From: Streptomyces fulvorobeus
GTDB taxonomy: Bacteria > Actinomycetota > Actinomycetes > Streptomycetales > Streptomycetaceae
DNA: 64,000 bases
Direction of reading: 5' to 3'
Assembly (NCBI RefSeq): GCF_013167895.1
Contig: NZ_BLWC01000001.1
Coordinates: 3,162,001 to 3,226,000, forward strand
Of this stretch, positions 37,454-46,439 are shown in pieces. The notes below the pieces were generated by a model. That model saw only the letters and a list, made by a program, of their open reading frames with translations, had not been told where the DNA came from and ran no database searches. Made by a program: the position numbers and the translations under genes. The first letter of the stretch is position 1; every line of letters starts with the position of its first letter.

Positions 37454-38791
37454 TCAGCGGGTCGAGCCGGTGACGAGCCACCGTCCCGAGCGGGCCCGGA
37501 GCCAGAGGGTCACCAGCCGGACGGTCATCATCAAGGTCATCGCCCACCACAGGGCCGTGAGGCCGCCGCCGAACAGGGGGACCAGGAGCGCGACCGGAGT
37601 GAACACCGCCAGCGTGAGCAGCATCGCCCAGGCGAGATAGCGGCCGTCTCCGGCTCCCATCAGTACGCCGTCCAGGATGAAGACCACCCCGGCGATCGGC
37701 TGGGAGACCGCCACCACCAGCAGAGCGGGAAGCAGTGTGTCCTGCACGGACGGGTCACTGGTGAAGAGCGGGATGAACAGGGGCCGCGCCAGCACGATCA
37801 GTACGCCGAGAACCACCCCGGACATGAGCCCCCACCGCACCATACGGCGGCACACCTCGCGGGCGCCCTTGGCGTCGTTCGCGCCAAGGTAGCGGCCGAT
37901 GATGGCCTGGCCGGCGATGGCGATGGCATCGAGGGCGAACGCTGTGAGACTCCACAGCGAGAGGATGACCTGGTGGGCGGCGATATCCGTGTCGCCGAGA
38001 CGGGCAGCGACAGCGGTGGCGATCAGCAGGACCGCGCGCAGGGAGAGCGTACGGACCAGCAGAGGCACTCCTGCCTGTGCGCTGGCTCTGATGCCAGCCG
38101 CGTCGGGGCGCAGGGAGGCTCCGTGGCGCCTGGCGCCTCGAACGACCACGACGAGATAGGCGACGGCCATGCCGGCCTGGGCCATCACGGTTCCCCAGGC
38201 CGAGCCCGCGATACCGAAGCCGAAGCCGTAGACGAGAACCGCGTTGAGAGCGCCGTTCGCGGCGAAGCCGCCGATGGCGACGTAGAGCGGGGTCCTGGTG
38301 TCCTGGAGGCCGCGCAGCACACCGGTCGCCGCGAGGACCACCAGCATGGCGGGGATGCCGAGGCTGGAGATCCGCAGGTACGTGGTCGCGTAGGGAGCCG
38401 CGGTTTCGGAGGCGCCGAACACGTCGACGAGCCAGGGGGCCGAGGGGAGTGTCACGGCGACGACAGCGGCACCGAGCAGCAGCGCCAGCCAGATCCCGTC
38501 CATGCCCTGACGGATCGCGGACGGCAGGTCTCCCGCGCCCACCCGGCGGGCGACCGCCGCCGTCGTCGCGTAGGCGAGGAAGACGAAGATGCTCACGGCT
38601 GTCATCAGCAGGGCGGCCGCGACCCCCAGGCCGGCCAGTTGGGGTGTTCCGAGATGCCCGACGATGGCGCTGTCCACCATGACGAAAAGGGGCTCGGCGA
38701 CGAGCGCGCCGAAGGCGGGGACGGCGAGGGCGATGATCTCGCGGTCGTGTCCTCGGCGGCTGAGCGAGGACGTCTCGGGGGCCTTGGTCAT
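37454..38791 (-). CDS. MATE-family multidrug/metabolite efflux transporter
   Basis: A 445-residue polytopic transporter with about twelve TM helices, DinF/NorM-like: PAFGALVAEPLFVMVDSAIV near the start, GVLRGLQDTRTPLYVA mid-protein, and a repeated half ending ALWWAMTLMMTVRLVTL. MATE proteins extrude drugs or metabolites using sodium or proton gradients. Start ATG 38791; TTG 38800 in frame is an alternative. The 459-base gap to dnaB holds a DnaA-box cluster. Confidence 0.88.
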   Translation of the reverse strand: MTKAPETSSLSRRGHDREIIALAVPAFGALVAEPLFVMVDSAIVGHLGTPQLAGLGVAAALLMTAVSIFVFLAYATTAAVARRVGAGDLPSAIRQGMDGIWLALLLGAAVVAVTLPSAPWLVDVFGASETAAPYATTYLRISSLGIPAMLVVLAATGVLRGLQDTRTPLYVAIGGFAANGALNAVLVYGFGFGIAGSAWGTVMAQAGMAVAYLVVVVRGARRHGASLRPDAAGIRASAQAGVPLLVRTLSLRAVLLIATAVAARLGDTDIAAHQVILSLWSLTAFALDAIAIAGQAIIGRYLGANDAKGAREVCRRMVRWGLMSGVVLGVLIVLARPLFIPLFTSDPSVQDTLLPALLVVAVSQPIAGVVFILDGVLMGAGDGRYLAWAMLLTLAVFTPVALLVPLFGGGLTALWWAMTLMMTVRLVTLWLRARSGRWLVTGSTR

Positions 38792-38978
38792 GGGTGCCAA
38801 TCTAATCTTCCACAGGTAAGAGATGCAATGCAGCTACGGTCCTTACTTTCGTTACCCTCCGGAGTTCACCTGTGCACCGTTCGCCATGATCGTGAATCGA
38901 GCACAAAAGAATTTCTCCCCCACAGCCAGTGGACGGGGAAACGCCTGGTCAGAGCGGTGGTGAGGGTGGAGGTATGAG

Positions 38979-39068
38979 TTTGTCCACAGTGCTGTCCCCT
39001 GGTCCGTGCACAGGTTCGGAGGGGTTCTCCACAGCATCTGCCCCGTCATCCACATGCCCTGTGGATAA
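38979..39068. promoter_or_regulatory. DnaA-box cluster upstream of dnaB
   Basis: Four boxes lie in 90 bases: TTGTCCACA (38979-38987), TTCTCCACA (39025-39033), TCATCCACA (39046-39054) and, on the other strand, TTATCCACA (39060-39068). The first matches the Streptomyces consensus perfectly and the last matches the E. coli one. The cluster sits 183-272 bases before the dnaB start in the 459-base MATE-dnaB gap (38792-39250), which otherwise shows no gene. Confidence 0.8.
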
Positions 39069-39250
39069 CCAGATTGGCTGAAGGTGCTGAGCGGCCTACC
39101 GTGGTCCGGCGCCCGCACTCCGTTCTGGCCTGGGAACCCCGTAGAACTCTTCGTGCCACAACCGGAGTCGGGCGTCTTGTTTGTCGGTGCCGTGCCGTAA
39201 GAAAGAGTGACACGGCTAGGTCCGCGAAGCGGACGGGAGGAGGTGGCCGG

Positions 39251-40726
39251 GTGAGTATCCCCGAGCCTTTGGACGACCCCTGGACCGACACCGGTCCCAG
39301 TGACCGTCTGCCCGTTTCCCGTCAGCGCCGCGGCGAGGGCAAGGGACGCGACGAACAGCACGACCGGGGCCGGGAGAGCAGCTGGGACGGTGGGTCTCCC
39401 GGCTTCGAGCGCGTGCCTCCGCAGGACCTTGATGCCGAGCAGTCGGTGCTGGGCGGCATGCTGCTGTCCAAGGACGCCATCGCCGACGTGGTGGAGATCA
39501 TCAAGGGCCATGACTTCTACCGCCCGGCCCATGAGACCGTCTTCACCGCGATCCTCGACCTCTACGCCAAGGGTGAGCCGGCCGACCCGATCACCGTGGC
39601 GGCCGAGCTGGTCAGACGCGGCGAGATCACGAAGGTCGGCGGAGCCCCGTATCTGCACACCCTCGTCCAGTCCGTGCCCACCGCGGCGAACGCCTCCTAC
39701 TACGCGGAGATCGTCCACGAGCGTGCCGTGCTGCGCCGCCTCGTCGAGGCGGGCACGAAGATCACGCAGATGGGATACGCGGCCGACGGGGATGTCGACG
39801 AGATCGTCAACTCCGCCCAGGCCGAGATCTACGCCGTCACCGAGCAGCGCACCAGCGAGGACTACCTGCCGCTGGGCGACATCATGGAGGGCGCGCTCGA
39901 CGAGATCGAGGCGATCGGTTCGCGCAGCGGTGAGATGACCGGTGTGCCGACCGGTTTCACCGACCTCGACGCCCTCACGAACGGCCTGCACCCGGGCCAG
40001 ATGATCGTGATCGCGGCCCGCCCCGCCATGGGTAAGTCCACCCTGGCCCTCGACTTCGCGCGGGCGTGCTCGATCAAGAGCAACCTGCCGAGCGTCATCT
40101 TCTCCCTGGAGATGGGCCGCAACGAGATCGCGATGCGCCTCCTGTCGGCCGAGGCCCGGGTGGCACTGCACCACATGCGCTCCGGCACGATGACGGACGA
40201 GGACTGGACCAGGCTGGCCCGCCGGATGCCCGACGTCTCGGCCGCCCCGCTCTACATCGACGACTCGCCGAACCTCTCCATGATGGAGATCCGCGCGAAG
40301 TGCCGGCGCCTCAAGCAGCGCAACGGCCTCAAGCTCGTGGTGATCGACTACCTGCAGCTGATGCAGTCCGGCGGCGCGAAGCGGGCCGAGAGCCGTCAGC
40401 AGGAGGTCTCGGACATGTCCCGGAACCTCAAGCTGCTGGCCAAGGAGCTGGAGCTGCCGGTGATCGCGCTGTCCCAGCTCAACCGTGGCCCCGAGCAGCG
40501 TACGGACAAGAAGCCGATGGTCTCCGACCTCCGCGAGTCCGGCTCCATCGAGCAGGACGCCGACATGGTGATCCTGTTGCACCGCGAGGACGCGTACGAG
40601 AAGGAGTCACCGCGTGCGGGCGAGGCGGACCTGATCGTGGCCAAGCACCGTAACGGTCCTACGGCGACGATCACCGTGGCCTTCCAGGGCCACTACTCAC
40701 GCTTTGTGGACATGGCCCAGACCTGA
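39251..40726 (+). CDS. dnaB: Replicative DNA helicase DnaB
   Basis: DnaB is the hexameric helicase that unwinds the fork ahead of polymerase. Start GTG 39251 (MSIPEPLDDPW) has GGAGG 9 bases upstream; the longer frame upstream is not coding. The N-terminal domain begins VPPQDLDAEQSVLGGML. The RecA-like motor has Walker A ARPAMGKSTLALDFA, LVVIDYLQLM (Walker B) and LSQLNRGPEQR. 491 residues, normal length, and no intein insertion. A DnaA-box cluster lies upstream. Confidence 0.96.
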   Translation: MSIPEPLDDPWTDTGPSDRLPVSRQRRGEGKGRDEQHDRGRESSWDGGSPGFERVPPQDLDAEQSVLGGMLLSKDAIADVVEIIKGHDFYRPAHETVFTAILDLYAKGEPADPITVAAELVRRGEITKVGGAPYLHTLVQSVPTAANASYYAEIVHERAVLRRLVEAGTKITQMGYAADGDVDEIVNSAQAEIYAVTEQRTSEDYLPLGDIMEGALDEIEAIGSRSGEMTGVPTGFTDLDALTNGLHPGQMIVIAARPAMGKSTLALDFARACSIKSNLPSVIFSLEMGRNEIAMRLLSAEARVALHHMRSGTMTDEDWTRLARRMPDVSAAPLYIDDSPNLSMMEIRAKCRRLKQRNGLKLVVIDYLQLMQSGGAKRAESRQQEVSDMSRNLKLLAKELELPVIALSQLNRGPEQRTDKKPMVSDLRESGSIEQDADMVILLHREDAYEKESPRAGEADLIVAKHRNGPTATITVAFQGHYSRFVDMAQT

Positions 40727-40796
40727 GTCCGAACCGTAGCGTCCAGATGGCCTCTTCCCCGCCCGGGAGCCCCTGATCGGTGGGCGTCGTGCGGTG

Positions 40797-41369
40797 TCAG
40801 CGCGGCACGATCTGTGTGACCACGCTCTCCACCAGCTCGTCGAGTGCGGTCTCCGTCAGCACTCCGGGCAGCGTGAAGTGCTCCAGGAGCACGCCTGTCA
40901 TGGCCAGGTAGAGGACGCGGAACGTGTCGTGGTCGCCGGGCAGGCCCGTGTTCCGGTGGAAGTCGGCGCCTGCGTCGAACTCCGCGCGCACGGTCTGCGT
41001 CAGCTGGGCGCGAAGCGCCGGCCGGCGGGTGGCTTCGAGGCGCAGTTCGAGCATGGCGAGATAGCCGGTGCGGTCAGCCGTCATGCGCTGGACCAGCCAG
41101 TGCATCAGGGAGGTGACCAGTTCTCGTGAGGGCGGGTGGCGCAGTGCTTCCTCGACCGCGGCCGGGTCGGGCGCCATGCGGTTGTTGATACGCGCTCCGG
41201 CCTGCATGAACAGATCGTCCCGGCTGCTGAAGTAGTTCGAGGAGGTGCCCACGGGTACCCCTGCCCGGGCATCGACGGCGCGGAAGGTCAGACCGCGGGC
41301 TCCCTCATGTGCCAGCACCTCGATGGCGGCGTCGGTGAGCGCTGTTCTGCGCTCCGGGTTCCTGGCCAT
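40797..41369 (-). CDS. TetR-family transcriptional repressor
   Basis: 190 residues. The N-terminal helix-turn-helix reads ALTDAAIEVLAHEGARGLT then VPVGTSSNYFSSRDDL, the TetR pattern. The C-terminal domain is a ligand pocket of unknown specificity. ATG start at 41369. It is divergent from the DHFR/RibD-like gene, which it may repress. In the 165-base gap an 8-base TTGCGCAA (41419-41426) and a TATAAA (41445-41450) are visible, but I cannot assign an operator. Confidence 0.88.
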   Translation of the reverse strand: MARNPERRTALTDAAIEVLAHEGARGLTFRAVDARAGVPVGTSSNYFSSRDDLFMQAGARINNRMAPDPAAVEEALRHPPSRELVTSLMHWLVQRMTADRTGYLAMLELRLEATRRPALRAQLTQTVRAEFDAGADFHRNTGLPGDHDTFRVLYLAMTGVLLEHFTLPGVLTETALDELVESVVTQIVPR

Positions 41370-41534
41370 GCTGATCTCCTGTCAGTTCGCCGCTGCGGGG
41401 GCTCAGAGGAAAAGCACCTTGCGCAACCACTACGTGTGAAGCACTATAAATGACGTGGTCGCGGTGCCCGTCCAGGCGCCGCGAGGACGGACGTGCTCAT
41501 TGACCGGGACATCCCTAGAGGGAACGGATACCAC

Positions 41535-42119
41535 TTGCGCAAGCTCACCTACTTCATCGCCTGCTCGATCGACGGTTTCATCGGGGACCCGAGTGGCGAC
41601 GCGACATCGATGTACCGCTTCGTCAACGAGGAGTTCCTGTCCTTCCTCAAGGCGGACTACCCGGAGACGGTCCCTGTCGAGGGGCGTAAGGCGCTGGGGT
41701 TCCACGACGTGCCGAACCAGCGGTTCGACACGGTCGTACAGGGGCGCGCCAGCTATCAGCTGGCCCTGGATGCCCACGTCACCAGCCCGTACGCCCAGCT
41801 CCGTGAGTTCGTCGCCTCCCGCACGCTGACGGAATCGCCCGACGCGAACGTGGAGCTGATCTCGCAGGACCTCGTCGGCCGCATCCGGGAGCTCAAGTCG
41901 GAGGCGGGTGACCTGGGGATCTGGCTCTGCGGCGGATCGCAGCTCGCTGGTGAGCTGATCGGTGAGATCGACGAACTCGTGATCAAGACCTATCCGCTGG
42001 TGTACGGCTCCGGCATGCCGATGTTCGGCTCGGACCTCGAAGCCATCGAGTTCACGCTCGACGCCGTACGTACCTTCGACAACGGGGCGCTGGTCAGGAC
42101 GTACAGCCGCAAGCGCTGA
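41535..42119 (+). CDS. DHFR/RibD C-terminal domain family protein
   Basis: 194 residues resembling the RibD_C/dihydrofolate-reductase-like family (KLTYFIACSIDGFIGDPSG, IWLCGGSQLAGELIGEIDEL, VYGSGMPMF). Such proteins use NADPH; the substrate is unknown and need not be dihydrofolate. TTG 41535 is preferred because the family begins RKLTYF; GTG 41493 in frame would add 14 residues and has its own AGGA. It is divergent from the TetR gene, so probably its target. Confidence 0.82.
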   Translation: MRKLTYFIACSIDGFIGDPSGDATSMYRFVNEEFLSFLKADYPETVPVEGRKALGFHDVPNQRFDTVVQGRASYQLALDAHVTSPYAQLREFVASRTLTESPDANVELISQDLVGRIRELKSEAGDLGIWLCGGSQLAGELIGEIDELVIKTYPLVYGSGMPMFGSDLEAIEFTLDAVRTFDNGALVRTYSRKR

Positions 42120-42216
42120 GTCCCCGCTCCTCCCCGTGCCGACCGGCCCGGGGCCCGTCTTCCATGGGCCGCGAAAACTGCTCGCCAGACTGCTGCCACC
42201 CGGGTAGTCCTTGACC

Positions 42217-43611
42217 ATGACTTCCCCCCATGGCTCCCTCCGTGAAGAGCTGCTTCCCAGTACCCGGCGTGCCCTGCTGCACCGCATCGCCACGGCTCAG
42301 GCCGAAGGCCGGACACCCTCGTTCGTCGCCGCGGTGCAGCGGGAAGGGCGGACCGTCTGGGACGGTGCGCGCAGCTGCGTAAAGGACCACGAGCCCGACG
42401 CCGATACGCAGTACAGAATCGGCTCCCTCACCAAGATCTTCACCGCCGTGCTGGTGCTCCGGCTGTGCGACGAAGGTGTGCTCGGCCTGGACGACCCCTT
42501 GGAGCAGCACCTCCCCGGCACGGGGGTGGGCGATGCCACCGTCTTCCAGCTCCTCAGCCACAGCGCGGGACTGGCCGCCGAATCCCCCGCGCCGTGGTGG
42601 GAGCGCACGTCAGGGACCGTCCGTCCCGAGCTCGCGGATGTCCTCGGGGATCAACCGCGGACGCAGTCGGCGGGCCGGAGCCACCACTACTCGAACACTG
42701 GCTACACCCTGCTCGGCTCGCTGGTCGAGGCGGTGCGAGGCGCGTCCTGGGAGGAGGTGCTGCGACGCGAAATCCTTGAGCCGCTGGGTATGCGCCGGAC
42801 GAGCACCCAGCCGGTCGCTCCGCACGCCGGGGGCTGGGCTGTCCATCCATGGGCGGATGTCATGCTGCCCGAACCGTCCGAGGATCTCGGCCTGATGGCG
42901 CCGGCCGGCCAGCTCTGGTCGACAACGGCCGACCTGCTCCGCTTCGCGGCCTTCCTCGCCGAGGGCGATGAGAAGGTGCTGAGCGGTGATTCACTGCACA
43001 AGATGCGGGTCCCGGCGGCCTCCCTCGCCCCGGACGACTGGGACGGTGCCTATGGTCTGGGTCTCCAGATCGTGCGCCGGGACGGCCGGACGCTCGTCGG
43101 ACACACCGGCTCGCTGCCGGGATTCCTGGCCGCTCTGTGGATCTGTGTGGAGGACGGCCTCGCCGCGGTGGCGCTCACCAACGCCACGTCCGGGCCGCTC
43201 GTCGCCGGCGTCGCCGCCGACCTCGTGCGGATCGTCGCCGAGGCCGAGCCCCGTATCCCGGCGCCGTGGCGTCCTCTGCCCGAGGCGGACTCCGCGTTGC
43301 TCGCCCTGACGGGCCCTTGGTACTGGGGGACGCACGCTTACGTCCTGAGGGTGGTCGCGGATCACGGCGTGGAACTCCATCCGATGCGAGGAGCGGGCCG
43401 AGGTGCCCGCTTCCGCTTCCGGCCTGACGGCACCTGGACAGGGCTCGACGGGTACTACGCGGGGGAGACGCTGCGCGTGGTGCGGAACAGTGACGGCGCC
43501 GTCGACCACCTCGACCTGGGGTCCTTCGTCTTCACCCGCGAACCGTACGACCCGGGGGCGGCGGTCCCCGGTGGCGTGGACGCGGAGGGCTGGCGGGGAC
43601 TCGCCATCTGA
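42217..43611 (+). CDS. Serine hydrolase, beta-lactamase/class C-like
   Basis: 464 residues of the serine beta-lactamase-like superfamily. Catalytic SxxK is GSLTK near residue 70, YxN is YSNTGY and the third motif is HTG in VGHTGSLPGF. A C-terminal beta domain follows the catalytic fold. No signal peptide is seen, so it is probably cytoplasmic: an esterase or D-aminopeptidase-like enzyme rather than a secreted beta-lactamase. Start ATG 42217. It converges with a GNAT gene across a hairpin with parS. Confidence 0.82.
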   Translation: MTSPHGSLREELLPSTRRALLHRIATAQAEGRTPSFVAAVQREGRTVWDGARSCVKDHEPDADTQYRIGSLTKIFTAVLVLRLCDEGVLGLDDPLEQHLPGTGVGDATVFQLLSHSAGLAAESPAPWWERTSGTVRPELADVLGDQPRTQSAGRSHHYSNTGYTLLGSLVEAVRGASWEEVLRREILEPLGMRRTSTQPVAPHAGGWAVHPWADVMLPEPSEDLGLMAPAGQLWSTTADLLRFAAFLAEGDEKVLSGDSLHKMRVPAASLAPDDWDGAYGLGLQIVRRDGRTLVGHTGSLPGFLAALWICVEDGLAAVALTNATSGPLVAGVAADLVRIVAEAEPRIPAPWRPLPEADSALLALTGPWYWGTHAYVLRVVADHGVELHPMRGAGRGARFRFRPDGTWTGLDGYYAGETLRVVRNSDGAVDHLDLGSFVFTREPYDPGAAVPGGVDAEGWRGLAI

Positions 43612-43624
43612 GCCCGCCCCGAGT

Positions 43625-43658
43625 CCCGCGCCGTGTTTCACGTGAAACACGGCGCGGG
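43625..43658. terminator. 34-base perfect palindrome / bidirectional terminator with parS at the tip
   Basis: Halves 43625-43641 and 43642-43658 are exact complements. It stands between the convergent serine hydrolase (stop 43611) and GNAT (stop 43700) genes. Confidence 0.85.
43635..43648. other. parS: parS site 8
   Basis: Perfect GTTTCACGTGAAAC at the centre of the 34-base palindrome. Confidence 0.94.
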
Positions 43659-43699
43659 TACCGCGTGATCGCTCGGGTGGTGCGTGCGTGCTCCGGAGG

Positions 43700-44152
43700 T
43701 CAGAGCGTGAGCTTGAATCCGACATGGCTGGCGGTGAAGCCAAGGCGTTCGTAGAAGCGTCGTGCGTCGGTGCGGGTGACATCGGACGTCAACTGGACCA
43801 GTGTGCACTTCTGGCGGCGCGATTCGTCCACGGCCCACTGGATCATCTGAGTGCCGAGGCCGCTGCCGCGTTCCTCGGCATGGATGCGGACACCCTCGAT
43901 GATCGAGCGCGTCGAACCGCGCCGGGACAGACCGGGAACGATCGTCAACTGCAGGGTTCCCAGGACCCGTTCCGCACGCACCGCCACGACGAGATGCTGG
44001 TTGGGGTCGTCGGTGACCCGCTGGAACGCGGTGTGGTATGGGGTGAGGTCGTCCGGTGACTCCCGCTCCGCACCGAGAGGATCGTCAGCCAGCATGGCCA
44101 CGATGGCGGGGATGTCGGAGAGCACGGCAGGACGGATCGCAAGATCGTTCAT
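43700..44152 (-). CDS. GNAT-family N-acetyltransferase
   Basis: 150 residues with a clear GNAT core: IIEGVRIHAEERGSGLGTQ is the acetyl-CoA loop (RGSGLG) and RRFYERLGFTASH the terminal motif. The substrate is not evident. ATG start at 44152. It follows the MarR gene on the same strand with a 28-base gap, so both may be one unit. Confidence 0.88.
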   Translation of the reverse strand: MNDLAIRPAVLSDIPAIVAMLADDPLGAERESPDDLTPYHTAFQRVTDDPNQHLVVAVRAERVLGTLQLTIVPGLSRRGSTRSIIEGVRIHAEERGSGLGTQMIQWAVDESRRQKCTLVQLTSDVTRTDARRFYERLGFTASHVGFKLTL

Positions 44153-44180
44153 ATGCCGCAGGGTACGCAGCTCGCGGAGG

Positions 44181-44639
44181 CTATGCGGGAACCTTCAGCT
44201 GTTCGACCGCGGTGACGAGGGGAGCCAGATCGGGGTGGGTGGCGGCTTCGTCCAGGGCGGCGCGCAGCGCGGTGTCGTTGGTCGGCCGGGCCTCCGCGAG
44301 CAGCGTCAGGCCGGCCTCGGTGACGTCGGTGTAGATGCCGCGGCGGTCGGTGTCGCACAGGTACCGGGTCAGCAGCCCACGGTCCTCCAGCCTGGTGACC
44401 AGGCGGGTGGTGGCGCTCTGGCTCAGTACGACGGCGTCGGCGACCTGCTTCATCTGGAGATGGCCACCGGGGCCGCTGTGCTGCCGGCTCAGGACGTCCA
44501 GCAGGGAGTACTCCCGCACGCTGAGGTCGTGGTTCGTCTGCAGAGCCCGCTCGATGCGCGCCTCGATCTTCCCGTGGAGCAGGGAGAGGGCGCACCAGCC
44601 CTGGGAGAGGGCGGTCAGGGCGGGGTCGGTCGCGGTCAT
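44181..44639 (-). CDS. MarR-family transcriptional regulator
   Basis: 152 residues with the winged helix MKQVADAVVLSQSATTRLV then LEDRGLLTRYLCDTDRRGIY, the MarR signature DxRG. ATG 44639 has GGAGGAG a few bases upstream. Three direct GCAAT repeats about 16-17 bases apart (44688, 44704, 44721) lie upstream and could be binding sites. Regulated genes are unknown, with the GNAT downstream the nearest candidate. Confidence 0.86.
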   Translation of the reverse strand: MTATDPALTALSQGWCALSLLHGKIEARIERALQTNHDLSVREYSLLDVLSRQHSGPGGHLQMKQVADAVVLSQSATTRLVTRLEDRGLLTRYLCDTDRRGIYTDVTEAGLTLLAEARPTNDTALRAALDEAATHPDLAPLVTAVEQLKVPA

Positions 44640-44771
44640 GGTCTCTCCTCCAGGTGGAGCTGCGTATCTCCAGGATAGGGGACACACGCAATATCCCGCG
44701 CCTGCAATTAACCGGCGTATGCAATCACCCTCGGCACTTGCGCCTGGTCAGCCGGTCTCAGCCGGCAGGTG

Positions 44772-45656
44772 TCAGCCGGTCGCGACGGTCAGTGGTGCGA
44801 ACCTGCGGGTCCAGTCACCCGGCAGCGTCTGGCTTCGGTAGATCATGACCACCGTGGTGGTCCCCTTCTCCAGACCCCGCTCGCCGAGCCAGTCCAGCAG
44901 TTCATGGTGGCGTACGTCGATATCGGTCCGCAGTGGGCGGTCGGTGGTCGCGGCGAGCGTGGTGACGAGAGCCTTGGCCGTGGCGGTGTCGGGCGCGACC
45001 AGCGGACCGATGGAGTGGACGTTCCCGCTCGGCCAGATCGCCGCGTACCCGACGAGGGTGTCATCGTCCTCCGCGACCAGCAGCTTGTCGGAGAAGGCGG
45101 GCAGCCGCGTGATGAGGTGGGTCCGGTCGGCACCGAACGTGTCGGCGTCCAGGCGGAGGATGCTCTTGAGGTCGTCCGCCCTGGCCGGACGGATGGTGAC
45201 CGAAGGCGTCACCGAGGACTGTGCGCCCTCGCCGTCCACCGGCCGGAAGTGGCCGCTGACGCGGTCGGCCCTGCCCACCACGGCGAAACCGAGCCGCTCG
45301 TAGAGCGGCTGCCCTTCCGTGGTGGCGTACAACGAGAGCGGAGTCTCTCCGGTCGCCTCGATCACGTGGTGCATCAGTCGTCGGCCGAGCCCTTGCCTGG
45401 CGTGCCGGTCGGCGACGAGCAGCATCCCCACGGAGGTGTGCGTCCCGTTCGCGGTCACGGCGCAGGCCGCGGCCAGTCCCTTGCCGCCCGGGTCATCGAT
45501 GCCGTAACCCGTACCCACGGAGAGGAGCAGCCCCCACCGGTGCTCGTCGCGTGCCCATCCGCGGTCCTCGCAGAGGTCGGCGCAGGAGACCAGGTCCGCG
45601 CGGGTGAGACGTCGGACGGGGAGGTCGGCGAGTTGGCCGGGCCATGGGTTGTGCAT
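44772..45656 (-). CDS. Tandem-domain GNAT acetyltransferase
   Basis: 294 residues with two GNAT halves. The first carries DRHARQGLGRRLMHHV and QPLYERLGFAVV; the second, starting near TIRPARADDLKSIL, is less conserved and lacks a clear acetyl-CoA loop, so it may be structural. Substrate unknown. ATG start at 45656. Confidence 0.82.
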   Translation of the reverse strand: MHNPWPGQLADLPVRRLTRADLVSCADLCEDRGWARDEHRWGLLLSVGTGYGIDDPGGKGLAAACAVTANGTHTSVGMLLVADRHARQGLGRRLMHHVIEATGETPLSLYATTEGQPLYERLGFAVVGRADRVSGHFRPVDGEGAQSSVTPSVTIRPARADDLKSILRLDADTFGADRTHLITRLPAFSDKLLVAEDDDTLVGYAAIWPSGNVHSIGPLVAPDTATAKALVTTLAATTDRPLRTDIDVRHHELLDWLGERGLEKGTTTVVMIYRSQTLPGDWTRRFAPLTVATG

Positions 45657-45788
45657 AGAGGTCAGGCTTCCTGACGCGATGATCGTTCGTCCACCGCTTT
45701 AGCGTAGCTGTCCGATATACGCAGGTGGGCGCCCCGCTTGACCCCAGGTGGCGCCCTGGTCGGCGGCGGTGTCTCCCGTAAGTGAGTG

Positions 45789-45802
45789 GTTTCACGTGAA
45801 AC
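45789..45802. other. parS: parS site 9
   Basis: Perfect GTTTCACGTGAAAC in the 252-base gap between the tandem-GNAT start and the Nudix gene stop, both leftward. There is no extended palindrome. The gap holds no gene I can support. Confidence 0.93.
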
Positions 45803-45908
45803 ACGCTGACCCGCCCAGAGCGACCGGCCGTCTGCCGAGGGAAGCCTCCCTGCCTGCCGGCCTTGCGGACCTCGCTCCAGAAGGCGCTTGGACGCAGCAG
45901 GCGTCGAT

Positions 45909-46388
45909 TCAGCCCAGATCGTTCGCGTGCATCGCCCGGACGCCTTCGATGTTGCCGTCGAGGTAGTGCCGGAGTGACAGCGGTACCAGATGGACCGCGG
46001 CGATCCCGATCCGGCTGAAGGGCACCCGCACGATCTCGTACTCCCCGCAGGGCTCGTCGACCTCGGGTCCGTGCCGCCGTGAGAGGTCCATCGACTCCAG
46101 CCGGCAGACGAAGAAGTGCTGGACCTTGACACCTTTCGCCCCGCCGCCCGCGATGTGCTCCACGGTGTCCACGAAGCACGGCACGACATGGGTGATCTTG
46201 GCACCGAGCTCCTCGTCGAGCTCGCGGTGCAGCGCTTCGACGACGGTGCTGTCCTCCGGTTCGACCCCGCCGCCCGGCGTGAGCCAGTACGGATCAACCC
46301 CCGGTTTGGTGCGCTTGATGAGGATGAGGTCGTCCCCGTCGAGCAGGATGGCACGTGCGGTGCGCTTGACCACAGGGCGTTCGGTCAT
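45909..46388 (-). CDS. Nudix hydrolase
   Basis: 159 residues with a Nudix box whose second half is clear (RELDEELGA, REUxEExGU). By my count the first part (GGGVEPEDSTVVEALH) has two extra residues between its Glu and the Arg-Glu pair, so the box is a variant. Nudix enzymes cleave nucleoside diphosphate-X compounds; the substrate is unknown. ATG 46388. It lies beside the LysR gene, oriented the same way. Confidence 0.82.
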   Translation of the reverse strand: MTERPVVKRTARAILLDGDDLILIKRTKPGVDPYWLTPGGGVEPEDSTVVEALHRELDEELGAKITHVVPCFVDTVEHIAGGGAKGVKVQHFFVCRLESMDLSRRHGPEVDEPCGEYEIVRVPFSRIGIAAVHLVPLSLRHYLDGNIEGVRAMHANDLG

Positions 46389-46439
46389 GGCAAGAGAGTG
46401 GCCCGTGGGACCCGATCTGAAACGCTTCCGGAGCCACGG

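Noticed and set aside
42217..43611. Secreted beta-lactamase conferring resistance
   Set aside because: SxxK, YxN and HTG motifs fit the superfamily, but no signal peptide is present; an esterase or peptidase-like role is more likely.
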